64,000 nucleotides of DNA from Streptomyces sp. Root1304 (GTDB lineage Bacteria; Actinomycetota; Actinomycetes; Streptomycetales; Streptomycetaceae), in the NCBI RefSeq assembly GCF_001426405.1, contig NZ_LMEP01000027.1, positions 103,550-167,549 on the forward strand, read 5' to 3'. Each line of letters starts with the position of its first letter. The first letter of the stretch is position 1. The translations under genes and the position numbers were made by a program. Below are positions 8,374 through 16,831 of this stretch, piece by piece. The notes beneath the pieces were generated by a model. The model was not told the origin of the DNA and searched no databases. It saw only the letters and a program-made list of their open reading frames with translations.

Positions 8374-9786
8374 ATGCGCCTTTTGTCCCGTGTCGATGTG
8401 CGTGCCCTCGCCCGGCGGGCCGCCACCCTGCGTCTCCGACGGCGCGGCGGGGGAACGGTCACCGTTCCGGAGGCGGAGGGCGCCGGCCGGGAGCGGCTGC
8501 GCGACCTGGCCGCGCTCCTGTGCGAGCTCGGCGCCGAACTGCTGCGCGCCGGGGAACAGACCGCCGAGGTGGAGCGGGTCCTCAACGACGTGGCCGCGCG
8601 CTACGGGATGCGGGTCCGCTCCTTCGTGGTCCCCACCGGGCTGTTCGTCCGGGTCGGCGGCGGTCCCGACGGCCGGGGCGGCGAACTGGACTTCGCCCCG
8701 GTCGACGGGCCCGACCTGCGGCTCGACCAGGTGGAGGCGCTGCAGTCCCTGGTGGAGCGGATGCGCGCCGAGGAGGTCCCGTTCACGGAGGTCTCGCGGG
8801 CGCTGCGGGACGTACGGGAACGCCCCGAGCGGTTCAGCCCGGCCGCCACGATCCTCGGCTACGTCCTGCTCACCGTCGGTCTGGGCTCGATGCGGCACGC
8901 GACCGTCCCGGCCGTCGTCGGGTACGCGGTGCTCGGCGCGGTCGTCGGGCTGCTGCGCCTCTTCGGCGAACGGCTCCCGGCGGCCCGTACCGCCCTGCCG
9001 GTGGTCGCCGCGATCCTCGTCACCACGGTGTCACTGCGCTGGGCGGGCCCGCTGCTCCACGAGGCGCCGACCGTCCTGTACGTCCCGCCGCTGATCGCCT
9101 TCCTGCCGGGTGCCGCGCTGACGCTCGGCGCGATCGAACTCGCCACCGGCGCCGCGCTCTCGGGGCTGGCCCGGCTGGCGGGCGCCGCCAACGTGCTGTT
9201 CCTGCTCGCCCTGGGCATCCTGGTCGGCACCGAACTCCTGCGCCCGCGCCCGCCGTCCGGCCCCGGGGCCGGGGCCGATCCGCTCGGCGCCTGGGCGCCC
9301 TGGGCGGGCGTCCTGCTGCTCGGGTTCGGCTTCCTGCTGTACTTCTCCGCCCCGCCGCGGGTCACGGTCTGGCTCCTGGGCGCCCTGCTCACCGAGCGTC
9401 TGGTGCAGTCGGTGGCCGCGGAGTTCGCCGGGGCGACCTTCGGCGCCTTCGCCGCCGGCATGCTGCTGCCGCCGATGGCGCGCTGGATCTCGCGCCACTC
9501 GCACACCCCGGACCAGGTGGTCTTCCTGCCGTGCTTCTGGCTGCTCGTGCCCGGCGCGGTGGGCCTCACCAGCGTGTCGGAGATCATCGTGGAGGGCGAC
9601 ACCAACGGCGGTCTGGACAGCCTGGTGACGACGGTGATCACGGTGGCGGCCATCGCCCTGGGCGTGCTGGTGGGCGCGGGCCTCCAGCGGCGTCCCCGGC
9701 TGAGCATCGGCGAGCCGGCCCCGGCGTCGACCCCGACCGCCCCCGAACCGGTGGCGGAGACGCCGGAGACGCCGCCGGGTACCTGA
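8374..9786 (+). CDS. Threonine/serine exporter (ThrE) family membrane protein
   Basis: A 470-residue protein fusing the two ThrE halves. The N-terminal soluble/amphipathic region (~30-160) contains the ThrE hallmark CELGAELLRAGEQTAEVERVL and FVVPTGLFVRV. Ten or so hydrophobic helices then span ~165-440. In Corynebacterium ThrE exports threonine and serine by proton antiport, and bacterial homologues act on small amino acids or peptides. The C-terminal 35 residues are Pro/Thr-rich and disordered. It is monocistronic, and no Shine-Dalgarno is visible, so leaderless initiation is possible. Substrate is inferred from family only. Confidence 0.88.
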   Translation: MRLLSRVDVRALARRAATLRLRRRGGGTVTVPEAEGAGRERLRDLAALLCELGAELLRAGEQTAEVERVLNDVAARYGMRVRSFVVPTGLFVRVGGGPDGRGGELDFAPVDGPDLRLDQVEALQSLVERMRAEEVPFTEVSRALRDVRERPERFSPAATILGYVLLTVGLGSMRHATVPAVVGYAVLGAVVGLLRLFGERLPAARTALPVVAAILVTTVSLRWAGPLLHEAPTVLYVPPLIAFLPGAALTLGAIELATGAALSGLARLAGAANVLFLLALGILVGTELLRPRPPSGPGAGADPLGAWAPWAGVLLLGFGFLLYFSAPPRVTVWLLGALLTERLVQSVAAEFAGATFGAFAAGMLLPPMARWISRHSHTPDQVVFLPCFWLLVPGAVGLTSVSEIIVEGDTNGGLDSLVTTVITVAAIALGVLVGAGLQRRPRLSIGEPAPASTPTAPEPVAETPETPPGT

Positions 9787-9814
9787 GGGGCACCCGTGGC
9801 TGCGGCCGGACGGC

Positions 9815-10123
9815 TCAGTGGCCCTGATTGGTCCATTCGAGGGTGACGCGCAGACTCGCGTTCGCGCTGCCCTGGACGACGAGCGCGGTGAGTCTCCCCG
9901 CGTCCACGCCCAGTTGGCAGCCGAACTCGACGGTCGCGCGGTCCGGGGCCGCCCGGTGGAGCGCGTCCCCGATCTTCCCCGCGAAGGAGGAGAGGGCCTC
10001 GGTGACCGCCGAGAGGTCGGGCGTACGGCCGCCGAGCCCTTCGAGTTCCACCTCGGGGCCGAGCCGGCGTGCCTCCACGAAGAGGGTGCCGTCGCCGAGG
10101 TCGACCCGGGTGATGTCCGTCAT
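9815..10123 (-). CDS. Small Trypco1/CU044_2847-like protein
   Basis: A 102-residue protein of two short beta-rich blocks around a helix (VTEALSSFAGKIGDALHRA) and the signature stretch VEFGCQLGVDAGRLTALVVQ ending in LRVTLEW. This matches the remembered pattern of the trypsin-co-occurring domain 1 (CU044_2847) family, small modules found beside proteases or effector-associated domains in actinobacteria. It starts 16 nt after the L,D-transpeptidase stop codon on the same strand, so they are probably co-transcribed. No protease gene is adjacent. Function is unknown. Confidence 0.7.
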   Translation of the reverse strand: MTDITRVDLGDGTLFVEARRLGPEVELEGLGGRTPDLSAVTEALSSFAGKIGDALHRAAPDRATVEFGCQLGVDAGRLTALVVQGSANASLRVTLEWTNQGH

Positions 10124-10139
10124 CGGAGCTCCTGGTGGT

Positions 10140-11513
10140 TCAGAGGGCCGGGCGCAGGGCGGTCGTGGCCCTCACGGAGCGGGGCCGGGCGGCGCCCGCG
10201 TCGAGGGCGCTCGGGTCGAAGGCGCTGCCCCGCCGCCACTCGGGCCAGCTGAGGTTCCAGTCGCCGAAGCCGTTGTCGAAGGGGGTCATGGGTTCGCCGT
10301 ATCCGTTGACGACGCGCACGAGGTCCCCCTCGCGGACGGTGTCGAACAGCCAGGCGGCGTCCTCGGTGCTCATGCCGGTGCAGCCGTGGCTGACGTTCTC
10401 GCTGCCCTGCGCGTCGAGCGACCAGGGGGCGGCGTGCAGGTACTCCCCGCTCCACGTCACCCGAGTGGCCCAACGGACCTTCAGATCGTAGAAGTCGCTG
10501 CTGCCGCGGGCGATGCCGATGGAGTCGCCGCGCATCCGGACCATGGGTTCCTTGCCGAGGACGACCTTGGTGCCGCCGCGAGTGCGGTAGCCGGCCTTGC
10601 CGGTGGTGACCGGCAGGGTGCGGATCGATCGACCGTCGCGGAACACGGTCATCTCGTGGGCGGCGATGTCGGTGACGGCCTCGATCCGCGCCCCGGTGGT
10701 GAAGGTGAGGGGCTTCGAGCGGCCCCCGTAGAGGCCGCCGGTGATCCGGGCCCCTTCGAGTCCGCTGCGGACCCGGACCGTGGTGCGCGCGGGCCAGTAG
10801 TGGCGGGGCCGGTAGTGGAGGGTGGTGGAGTCGACCCAGTACCAGGAACCGTCGACATGGGGCTGCGTCCGTACGTCGAGGGCGCGCTCGACGACACGGC
10901 GGGCCCCGGGGTCGTCGGCCGGGACGGGGTGGCTGAGTTCGGCGGTGACCGGCTGCCCGACCCCGTACGTACCGCCGTCGTCGGGTCCGAAGGCGACGGT
11001 GAGCCGGTCCCCGGCGGGGGCCGGGACGGTGCGGAAGTCCAGCCGGGCGACATGCCGGAGGGGGCCTTCCGCTTCGGCCCGCTCGACGACGAGGCGGGCG
11101 GCGAACCGGCTTCCGGCGGGCAGCGGCACAGCGCTGGTCCACCGGCTGCGGTCGGCGCTCGGGGCGCCCGCGACGCGTCGTCCGCGCTGGTCGGTGACGG
11201 TGACGTCGGCGAGCACGCCCGGGGTGCGCAGGGCGAGTTCCACGGGTCCCGACGCCCGGGGGTCGAGGGTGAACGGCCGCGCGGTCAGGACGGGGCCGCC
11301 GCCGAGCACGACGGTGCGCCGGGGCGCGGTGCACAGGCCCTGGGCGGCGGCGCAGCCGTCCACGGAGACGACGGCGTCCGGAGGGCCCGCTTCGAGCGCT
11401 GCGTCCGGGCCCGATGGCGGCGACTGTGCCGCCGTGGCGACGAGAACGGCTCCCACCGCGAGGGACAGCGCGCCCCACCCCCGTACGTATCCGCGTGACG
11501 ACACGTAGGACAC
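10140..11513 (-). CDS. L,D-transpeptidase (YkuD) with Ig-like domains
   Basis: A 457-residue cell-wall enzyme that makes 3->3 cross-links or attaches proteins to peptidoglycan outside the membrane. A hydrophobic segment near the N terminus (ALSLAVGAVLVATAA) acts as signal or anchor. Residues ~100-290 form two Ig-like domains, as in actinobacterial Ldt enzymes. The YkuD domain (~290-410) carries SHGCTGMS with the catalytic Cys and its His. The GTG at 11513 is preferred because GGAAGG lies just upstream; an in-frame ATG at 11570 lacks one. The C-terminal extension is rich in Arg/Ala. The Trypco1-like gene follows 16 nt downstream. Confidence 0.9.
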   Translation of the reverse strand: MSYVSSRGYVRGWGALSLAVGAVLVATAAQSPPSGPDAALEAGPPDAVVSVDGCAAAQGLCTAPRRTVVLGGGPVLTARPFTLDPRASGPVELALRTPGVLADVTVTDQRGRRVAGAPSADRSRWTSAVPLPAGSRFAARLVVERAEAEGPLRHVARLDFRTVPAPAGDRLTVAFGPDDGGTYGVGQPVTAELSHPVPADDPGARRVVERALDVRTQPHVDGSWYWVDSTTLHYRPRHYWPARTTVRVRSGLEGARITGGLYGGRSKPLTFTTGARIEAVTDIAAHEMTVFRDGRSIRTLPVTTGKAGYRTRGGTKVVLGKEPMVRMRGDSIGIARGSSDFYDLKVRWATRVTWSGEYLHAAPWSLDAQGSENVSHGCTGMSTEDAAWLFDTVREGDLVRVVNGYGEPMTPFDNGFGDWNLSWPEWRRGSAFDPSALDAGAARPRSVRATTALRPAL

Positions 11514-11646
11514 CGTCCCCTTCCGATTTCGTGCGACGACGCCGGCGGTCGGTGCCGACCCGAGCATCAAAACGGATGAGAGGAGGAAAAGATGATCTGG
11601 GCGCCGGGCGTGGCGGCGGACTCGGGGGCGAGACGACTCGAATGGA

Positions 11647-12132
11647 TCAGCGGGGCGGCTCGGGAAGCTCCTCGCCGGTCTCCAGCAGGGACTTGAGGCT
11701 GGACACCAGCGCGGGCCAGCCCTCGCCGATCAGCCCCTTCATCAGGCCGTCGGCCTCCAGGTCGTCATGGGTCACCGTCAGCTTGACCGTGTCGCCGGAG
11801 GGCTCGATCACGAAGGTCGCCCGCGACCGGCGTTCCCGGGCGAGGCGCTCGTACACGTCCCGTCCGAGGCGCACGGCCTCCGCCCACTCCGGCGTGAAGG
11901 TGTGCCAGGTGTACGAGAGGAGGCGGCCGGGTTCGGCCGCGAGGACCACCTGCTCGGGGTCGACCGTCCTGCGCCCGCCCTCGTCCCAGATCATGGGGGC
12001 GCCAGGGGTCCACTCCGTCTCGAAGGCCACGCCCCAGAAACGGCGGGTGGACTCCGGGTCGGTGAGCGCCTTCCACAGCTCGTCGGGGGTGGTCCGGATG
12101 TAGGTGGTGTAGACGAACGTGTCGCTGTCCAT
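11647..12132 (-). CDS. SRPBCC/AHSA1-like domain protein
   Basis: A 161-residue single-domain START/Bet v1-like protein. It starts FVYTTYIRTTPDELWKALT, the usual N-terminal strand and helix of the AHSA1 group. RFWG, the WHTFTPEW block and a C-terminal helix with GWPALVSSLKSLLETG complete the fold. Members bind hydrophobic ligands or assist activation; the ligand here is unknown. It is divergent from a PadR regulator 170 bp away. Such SRPBCC genes are commonly controlled by a neighbouring ArsR or PadR repressor. Confidence 0.88.
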   Translation of the reverse strand: MDSDTFVYTTYIRTTPDELWKALTDPESTRRFWGVAFETEWTPGAPMIWDEGGRRTVDPEQVVLAAEPGRLLSYTWHTFTPEWAEAVRLGRDVYERLARERRSRATFVIEPSGDTVKLTVTHDDLEADGLMKGLIGEGWPALVSSLKSLLETGEELPEPPR

Positions 12133-12254
12133 CGCGCTGCCCCTCGGATCTGCCGTCCCGCCCCCGCGGATCTTGCGTCCCCTGCTTCCAGCCTAGGCAG
12201 GCGGCGGACGGACGTGCCAGCGAAGGGCCCCCGTCCGACCCGTCGAACAGGGGG

Positions 12255-12296
12255 TTGAATAGGTGCGGAGGAAACTATTCAACGTGCTGCTAGCGT
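12255..12296 (+). promoter_or_regulatory. Perfect dyad and -10 box upstream of the PadR gene
   Basis: TTGAATAG (12255-12262) and CTATTCAA (12275-12282) are perfect 8-bp inverted arms around a 12-bp spacer. A TAGCGT -10 box at 12291-12296 lies 6 nt before the PadR ATG, so the mRNA may be leaderless. The dyad covers the position expected for the -35 element, as an autorepressor operator would. It is the most A+T-rich patch of the gap. Confidence 0.65.
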
Positions 12297-12302
12297 GTCC
12301 GG

Positions 12303-12923
12303 ATGTCCCTCAAGCACGCCGTCCTCGCAGCTCTCCTGGAGGGCGAGGCCTCCGGATACGATCTGGCCAAGATCTTCGACGTGTCCGTCGCCAACTTCTG
12401 GGCCGCGACCCCGCAGCAGCTCTACCGCGAGCTGGACCGGCTCGCGGAGGCCGGTCTGATCACGGCGCGCGTGGTGGAGCAGGAACGGCGCCCCAACAAG
12501 CGGATGTTCAGCCTCACCGAGCCGGGACTGCGGGATCTGGCCGCCTACACGTCGATGCCTCCGCGCCCCAGCGCCGTACGGGACGAGCTACTGGTCCAGG
12601 TGCAGGCCTGCGACGGGGGCGACACCCGGGCCGTCCGGGCGTTCGTGGCCCAGCGGATGGAGACGGCGCGGGCGAAGCTGGCGCGCTACGACCGGCTGCG
12701 GCAGTGGATGCTGAACGGCCGGGACGAGGACGCGTACCTCGACGAGGCCGAGCGGGTGGGCCCCTACCTCACGCTGATGCGCGGCCGGTACTTCGAGGAG
12801 GAGAACCTGCGCTGGGGCGAGCGCGCCCTCGCGGTGCTCGACCGGCGCGCGGAGAGGCACGGACGGGACGCGGCGCCGGACGGAACAGCGGCACGGGACG
12901 GGGTCGCCGCACGGCAGACCTGA
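12303..12923 (+). CDS. PadR-family transcriptional regulator
   Basis: A 206-residue regulator. The N-terminal PadR winged helix (1-85) has the usual opening SLKHAVLAALLEGEASGYDLAK, then a recognition helix with QQLYRELDRLAEAGLI and a wing with RPNKRMFSLTEPG. A C-terminal Vir-like coiled dimerisation segment (~95-180) is followed by a charged tail. No Shine-Dalgarno precedes the ATG, which sits just after the -10 box. PadR proteins repress their own gene and neighbours until a ligand binds; the dyad at 12255-12282 is the likely target. The divergent SRPBCC gene is the most probable regulated partner. Confidence 0.9.
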   Translation: MSLKHAVLAALLEGEASGYDLAKIFDVSVANFWAATPQQLYRELDRLAEAGLITARVVEQERRPNKRMFSLTEPGLRDLAAYTSMPPRPSAVRDELLVQVQACDGGDTRAVRAFVAQRMETARAKLARYDRLRQWMLNGRDEDAYLDEAERVGPYLTLMRGRYFEEENLRWGERALAVLDRRAERHGRDAAPDGTAARDGVAARQT

Positions 12924-13027
12924 GGTTCACCCGCATGGGTGCGGCCGCACCCTACTCTGCGGTAGCGTCACCGGCCGGCCACCGGACACACCGGTGGCGC
13001 ACCAGGAATGATCGGGGACGGGCCGCG

Positions 13028-13477
13028 ATGAACATCGGTGACCTCGTGGAGGACTTCACCCTTCCGGACGAGACGGGCGCCCCGCGCTCCCTGACCGGGC
13101 TGCTCGCCGAGGGGCCGGTCGTCCTCTTCTTCTACCCGGCGGCGATGACCCCGGGATGCACCGCCGAGGCCTGCCACTTCCGGGATCTCGCGGCCGAGTT
13201 CCGGGCCGTCGGGGCGCTGCCCGTGGGGATCAGCTCGGACGCGGTCGAGCGGCAGCGGGAGTTCACCGAGCGGCACTCCCTCGGGTATCCCCTGCTGTCC
13301 GACGCGGACGGTGCCGTGCGGGAGCGGTTCGGGGTGAAGCGCGGCTTCTCGCTCGCGCCGACGAAGCGCGTCACGTTCGTGATCGGCCAGGACCGGCGGG
13401 TTCGGGAGGTCGTGCGCAGCGAACTCCGGATGAGCGCGCACGCCGACCGCGCGCTGGCGGCACTTCGCACCCCCTGA
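13028..13477 (+). CDS. Peroxiredoxin, Bcp/PrxQ type
   Basis: A 149-residue thiol peroxidase that reduces hydrogen peroxide and organic peroxides. The thioredoxin-fold motif FFYPAAMTPGCTAEAC puts the peroxidatic Cys at C44 and the resolving Cys at C49, the five-residue spacing of atypical two-Cys BCP/PrxQ enzymes. The conserved Arg of the active site is in the RVTFVI region after FSLAPT. No signal peptide, so cytoplasmic. It follows the PadR gene by ~100 nt on the same strand and could be read from its own promoter. Confidence 0.92.
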   Translation: MNIGDLVEDFTLPDETGAPRSLTGLLAEGPVVLFFYPAAMTPGCTAEACHFRDLAAEFRAVGALPVGISSDAVERQREFTERHSLGYPLLSDADGAVRERFGVKRGFSLAPTKRVTFVIGQDRRVREVVRSELRMSAHADRALAALRTP

Positions 13478-13591
13478 GCGCCGTCCGCCCGTCCGGGACC
13501 CGCCGCACGACATGCGGGGTCGCCGGGACTGGGCGAGACTCGCTGAAACGCCTGGTCCCTCCCGGCCGGCGTGGGAACGGAGTGTGCAGGA

Positions 13592-13993
13592 ATGGACGAC
13601 TACCCCCTCCTCAACCTCTTCTGGACCATGCTGTGGTTCTTCCTCTGGATCATGTGGTTGTTCCTGCTGTTCAAGGTGATCACCGACATCTTCCGGGACC
13701 ACTCCCTCAACGGCTGGGCCAAGGCGGGCTGGCTGGTCCTCTGCATCGTGCTTCCGTACCTGGGTGTGCTGATCTACGTCATCGCCCGGGGCAGGAGCAT
13801 GGGCGAGCGTGACGTCAAGCAGGCCAAGGCGAGCGAGGCCGCGTTCCAGGACTACATCCGCAAGACCGCCGGGACCCAGGGCGGCGGCGCGGCGAGTCCG
13901 ACCGACGAACTGGCCCGGCTCGCCGAGCTGAGGGACAAGGGCGCGATCACTCCCGAGGAGTTCGACAAGGCGAAGGCCAAGGTCCTGGCCTGA
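13592..13993 (+). CDS. Small membrane protein: PLDc_N-like helices plus SHOCT domain
   Basis: A 133-residue protein. Two transmembrane helices (~10-30 and ~47-68) separated by a short loop match the phospholipase-D-nuclease N-terminal (PLDc_N) family, which despite its name lacks catalytic residues here. The C-terminal 30 residues form a SHOCT motif (LARLAELRDKGAITPEEFDKAK), a small oligomerisation helix pair common in actinobacterial membrane proteins. The ATG at 13592 is chosen for GGAG 9 nt upstream. The next gene begins 36 nt later, also a membrane protein. Function is unknown. Confidence 0.85.
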   Translation: MDDYPLLNLFWTMLWFFLWIMWLFLLFKVITDIFRDHSLNGWAKAGWLVLCIVLPYLGVLIYVIARGRSMGERDVKQAKASEAAFQDYIRKTAGTQGGGAASPTDELARLAELRDKGAITPEEFDKAKAKVLA

Positions 13994-14029
13994 CCTCGTC
14001 GCGGAGGTTCGGAAGGAGCGCGTACCGAC

Positions 14030-14992
14030 GTGCGGAAGAGGGCGCGGGCGGCACCGGCCGCCGGGCTCGCGGGTTCCCTGCTCAGGGAGGCACTCGCGGA
14101 GCCCGGCAGACTACCGGAGTCGCTCGCGTCCTTCGCGTTGCGCCATATGGGCCCGGGTGCGGCGGCCGCCGTCGCGCGTCTGCGGGCGGCGCATCCCGAG
14201 GCCGGCACCGAGGCCCTGCGGGGCATGGTCGTGACCCGGGGGCGCCGGTCGGTGACGGCCGAAGGGTCGTTCGTGGGCGGGCCCTTCCTGCTCCTGGTTC
14301 CGTTCGCGTTCTGCGGCGCGCTGCTCCGCCAGGCGCGCACGGTGCTCGAGATCGCCGCCGTCGAGGGGCGGGACGCCACGGATCCGGAGCGGGCGGCCGA
14401 ACTGCTCGTCCTGCAGGGCGTGTACGCGGACACGGCGGCCGCCCGGGCCGCGCTGGAGCCGACCGGGGAGGAGCCCGCGGCAGCCCGGCGGGGCGGGCGG
14501 ACGAGGAAGTCCGCTCTGTGGGAGCTGACCTCCCGGATGGCACGGCTGCTCGGGCTGCTGACCCCCGAGGAGGAACCCGTCGGGCGGCTCACCCGGACCG
14601 GCCGGTGGGCGCTCGTCGGCGTCGTGTTCCTGGTCGGCCTGGTGGCCCCGCTGGTCTGGCTGCCGTACATGGCCCTCTCGTACCAGCGGGCCACCGACCG
14701 GCTGCTGGACCGGGCCACCGCCTTCTACGTCGGTGAGCCCGGTGCGCGCCCTCCTCGTTCCCCGCGCGGCCTGCGGGTGGACCCGGCCCTCGCACTGTCG
14801 GGGCTGCGCGCGCTGGGGTCGCTGCTGGTGCCGGCCATCGCCCTGCTCTTCGTGATCGCGACGGACCTCCGGATCGCGGGCGGGCGGTGGCCCGTCCTCG
14901 GCATCGTCCTGACCAGCGGCTGTCTGATCACCGGCGGCTGGTGGCAGTGGCGGCGGCACAAGCGGCGGCGGAGCGCGGAACCCACCCCCTAA
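14030..14992 (+). CDS. Uncharacterised membrane protein
   Basis: A 320-residue protein I do not recognise. It starts at GTG with GGAAGGAG 11 nt upstream. Residues 1-75 are basic and helical, a first hydrophobic segment is near 84-100 (GPFLLLVPFAFCGALL), and three more lie near 190-215, 265-282 and 290-306. The tail is Arg/Lys-rich (WRRHKRRR). Helical segments at 105-145 resemble a small alpha-helical bundle. It follows the SHOCT gene by 36 nt and probably shares its transcript. The TAA stop overlaps the presumed nsrR operator. Confidence 0.75.
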   Translation: MRKRARAAPAAGLAGSLLREALAEPGRLPESLASFALRHMGPGAAAAVARLRAAHPEAGTEALRGMVVTRGRRSVTAEGSFVGGPFLLLVPFAFCGALLRQARTVLEIAAVEGRDATDPERAAELLVLQGVYADTAAARAALEPTGEEPAAARRGGRTRKSALWELTSRMARLLGLLTPEEEPVGRLTRTGRWALVGVVFLVGLVAPLVWLPYMALSYQRATDRLLDRATAFYVGEPGARPPRSPRGLRVDPALALSGLRALGSLLVPAIALLFVIATDLRIAGGRWPVLGIVLTSGCLITGGWWQWRRHKRRRSAEPTP

Positions 14993-15013
14993 TACGCATG
15001 CTGGATACGGCTT
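14991..15013 (+). promoter_or_regulatory. Candidate NsrR operator of nsrR
   Basis: A 23-bp element of the form AANANGCAT-N4-GAT-N6-TT. From memory it matches the site reported for NsrR in S. coelicolor at AA, GCAT, GAT and TT. It overlaps the end of the preceding gene and lies about 15 bp before the nsrR start, so NsrR would repress itself. Confidence 0.5.
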
Positions 15014-15028
15014 TGATACGGTCACGGG

Positions 15029-15472
15029 GTGAGGCTGACAAAGTTCACCGACCTGGCGCTCCGTGCCGTGATGCGCCTGGCGGTCACCGTTCCGGAGGAA
15101 TCCGTCACCACCCGCGAGGTGGCGGAGTCGATGGACGTGCCCTACGCCCACATGGCGAAGGTGGTGACCCGGCTCCAGCACCTCGGCGTGGTCGAGGCGC
15201 GGCGGGGCCGCGGCGGCGGCCTGGCCCTGACGGAGCGGGGCAGGCACTCCTCGGTGGGCTGGCTGGCCCGCACCCTGGAGGGCGACGAGGAGGTCGTCGC
15301 CTGCGAGGGCGACCCACCGTGCCCGCTGCGCTCCGCGTGCCGGCTGCGCGGGGCGCTGCGCGAGGCGCAGGAGGCGTTCTACCGGGCGCTCGATCCGCTG
15401 ACCGTTGCGGAGCTGGTGAAGTCCCCGACCGGCCCGCTGCTGATCTCGCTCAGCCCACGCCCTTCCCCCTGA
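15029..15472 (+). CDS. nsrR: Rrf2-family nitric oxide sensor NsrR
   Basis: A 147-residue iron-sulphur repressor. The Rrf2 winged helix occupies 1-85 (TTREVAESMDVPYAHMAKVV). Cysteines at 92, 98 and 104 have the exact spacing of Streptomyces NsrR, whose [4Fe-4S] cluster is bound by three Cys of one subunit and an Asp near the N terminus of the other; D8 is present here. Cluster nitrosylation by NO releases DNA. The GTG start lies 6 nt after a TACGGT -10 box (15017-15022), with no Shine-Dalgarno, so translation is probably leaderless. The flavohaemoglobin gene follows 113 bp downstream. Confidence 0.92.
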   Translation: MRLTKFTDLALRAVMRLAVTVPEESVTTREVAESMDVPYAHMAKVVTRLQHLGVVEARRGRGGGLALTERGRHSSVGWLARTLEGDEEVVACEGDPPCPLRSACRLRGALREAQEAFYRALDPLTVAELVKSPTGPLLISLSPRPSP

Positions 15473-15551
15473 GGCCGGGGCCACCCCGAAGCCTCTCGCC
15501 CCCCCTGAGCCTCCGAGTCGCCGTCCCGTCGACTCGCTTCCCGCACCTTTA

Positions 15552-15574
15552 AATAGGTAGATCATCTACCAGAT
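15552..15574 (+). promoter_or_regulatory. Candidate NsrR operator of hmp
   Basis: GGTAGAT-C-ATCTACC (15556-15570) is a perfect dyad in an AT-rich patch just upstream of the flavohaemoglobin start. ATCATCTACC at 15561-15570 is identical to the remembered S. coelicolor hmpA1 site. NsrR bound here would block transcription until NO appears. Confidence 0.7.
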
Positions 15575-15585
15575 TGAGAGTTGTC

Positions 15586-16773
15586 ATGCTGTCCGAACAG
15601 GCCGTCCCCGTCGTCCGCGCCACCCTGCCCGCCGTCGGCGGCGCTCTCGACCGGATCACCGAGCGCTTCTACGGGAGGCTCTTCGCCGCCCACCCCGAAC
15701 TCCTGCGCGACCTGTTCAACCGCGGCAACCAGGCCAGCGGCGAGCAGCGGCAGGCGCTCGCCGGCTCCATAGCCGCCTTCGCCGGCGCGCTCCTTGAGCA
15801 CCCGGACGCTCGGCCCGACGTCATGCTGTCCCGGATCGCGCACAAGCACGCCTCGCTCGGCGTCACGTCCGAGCAGTACAAGGTGGTGCACGAGCACCTC
15901 TTCGCCGCCATCGTGGAGGTGCTCGGCGAGGCGGTGACCCCGGAGGTCGCCGCCGCCTGGGACGAGGTGTACTGGCTGATGGCGAACGCGCTGATCGCCG
16001 TCGAGGCCCGCCTCTACCAGGAGGCCGGGGTCGCCGAGGGCCAGGTCTGGCGGTCGATGGAGATCGCCGAGCGGCGCGAGGAGACGGCCGACACGGTCTC
16101 CTTCGTCCTGCGCCACACCGACGGTGCCCCGACGGCCGCCTTCCGCCCCGGCCAGTACGTCAGCGTCCAGGTCACCCTGCCGGACGGTGCCCGCCAGATC
16201 CGCCAGTACAGCCTGTCCGCCGCTCCCGGACACCCGCAGTGGCGGATCACCGTGAAGCGCGTCGACGGCGACCCGGCGGGCGAGGTGTCCTCCTGGCTGC
16301 ACGCCCATGCCCGGACCGGGGACACCGTGGAGGTCTCCGCCCCGTTCGGCGACCTGGTCCTGCCCGAGGGCGAGGGTCCGCTGCTGCTCGCCTCCGCCGG
16401 AATCGGCAGCACCCCGATGCTGGCCATGCTCGACCACCTCGCGGCCACCGGCTCGACCCGCCCCGTCGTGGTCGTGCACGCCGACCGGAGCCCGGAATCG
16501 CACGCCCACGCCGCCGAACTGCGCGGCCTCGTGAACGCCCTGCCGCAGGGGACGCTGCACCTCTGGTACGAGGAGCCGGGCGACTCGGGCGCCCGCCCCG
16601 GCCACGCCGACGTCACCGCGCTCGACCTGCCGGCGGGCACGACCGCGTACCTCTGCGGTCCGCTCCCCTTCCTGCGCACGGTCCGCGGCGACCTCGTCGG
16701 GCGGGGAACCCCCGCCGCCGACATCCACTACGAGGTCTTCGGCCCCGACCTGTGGCTGGGCGCCGAGAGCTGA
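15586..16773 (+). CDS. hmp: Flavohaemoglobin, nitric oxide dioxygenase
   Basis: A 395-residue three-domain enzyme oxidising NO to nitrate with O2 and NAD(P)H. Globin domain 1-140: the proximal His lies in AHKHASLG (about residue 85), with Tyr and Gln in the distal pocket region. FAD domain ~150-255: RQYSLS flavin-binding motif. NAD domain ~260-395: GIGSTPM and a C-terminal YEVFGPDLW. The ATG at 15586 has GAGAG 6 nt upstream; an upstream TTG is in the operator region and less likely. Single-gene transcript controlled by nsrR next door. It protects against NO from neighbours or denitrification. Confidence 0.95.
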   Translation: MLSEQAVPVVRATLPAVGGALDRITERFYGRLFAAHPELLRDLFNRGNQASGEQRQALAGSIAAFAGALLEHPDARPDVMLSRIAHKHASLGVTSEQYKVVHEHLFAAIVEVLGEAVTPEVAAAWDEVYWLMANALIAVEARLYQEAGVAEGQVWRSMEIAERREETADTVSFVLRHTDGAPTAAFRPGQYVSVQVTLPDGARQIRQYSLSAAPGHPQWRITVKRVDGDPAGEVSSWLHAHARTGDTVEVSAPFGDLVLPEGEGPLLLASAGIGSTPMLAMLDHLAATGSTRPVVVVHADRSPESHAHAAELRGLVNALPQGTLHLWYEEPGDSGARPGHADVTALDLPAGTTAYLCGPLPFLRTVRGDLVGRGTPAADIHYEVFGPDLWLGAES

Positions 16774-16831
16774 TCCACCTCGCCGGGATCCCAGAATCCC
16801 TTTGATCCCCAAGTGTCATGGCGCTCCCGCC

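Noticed and set aside
10135..11508. Plus-strand frames opposite the L,D-transpeptidase
   Set aside because: Shadows of the real gene with no domain and Arg/Pro/Ser-dominated composition.
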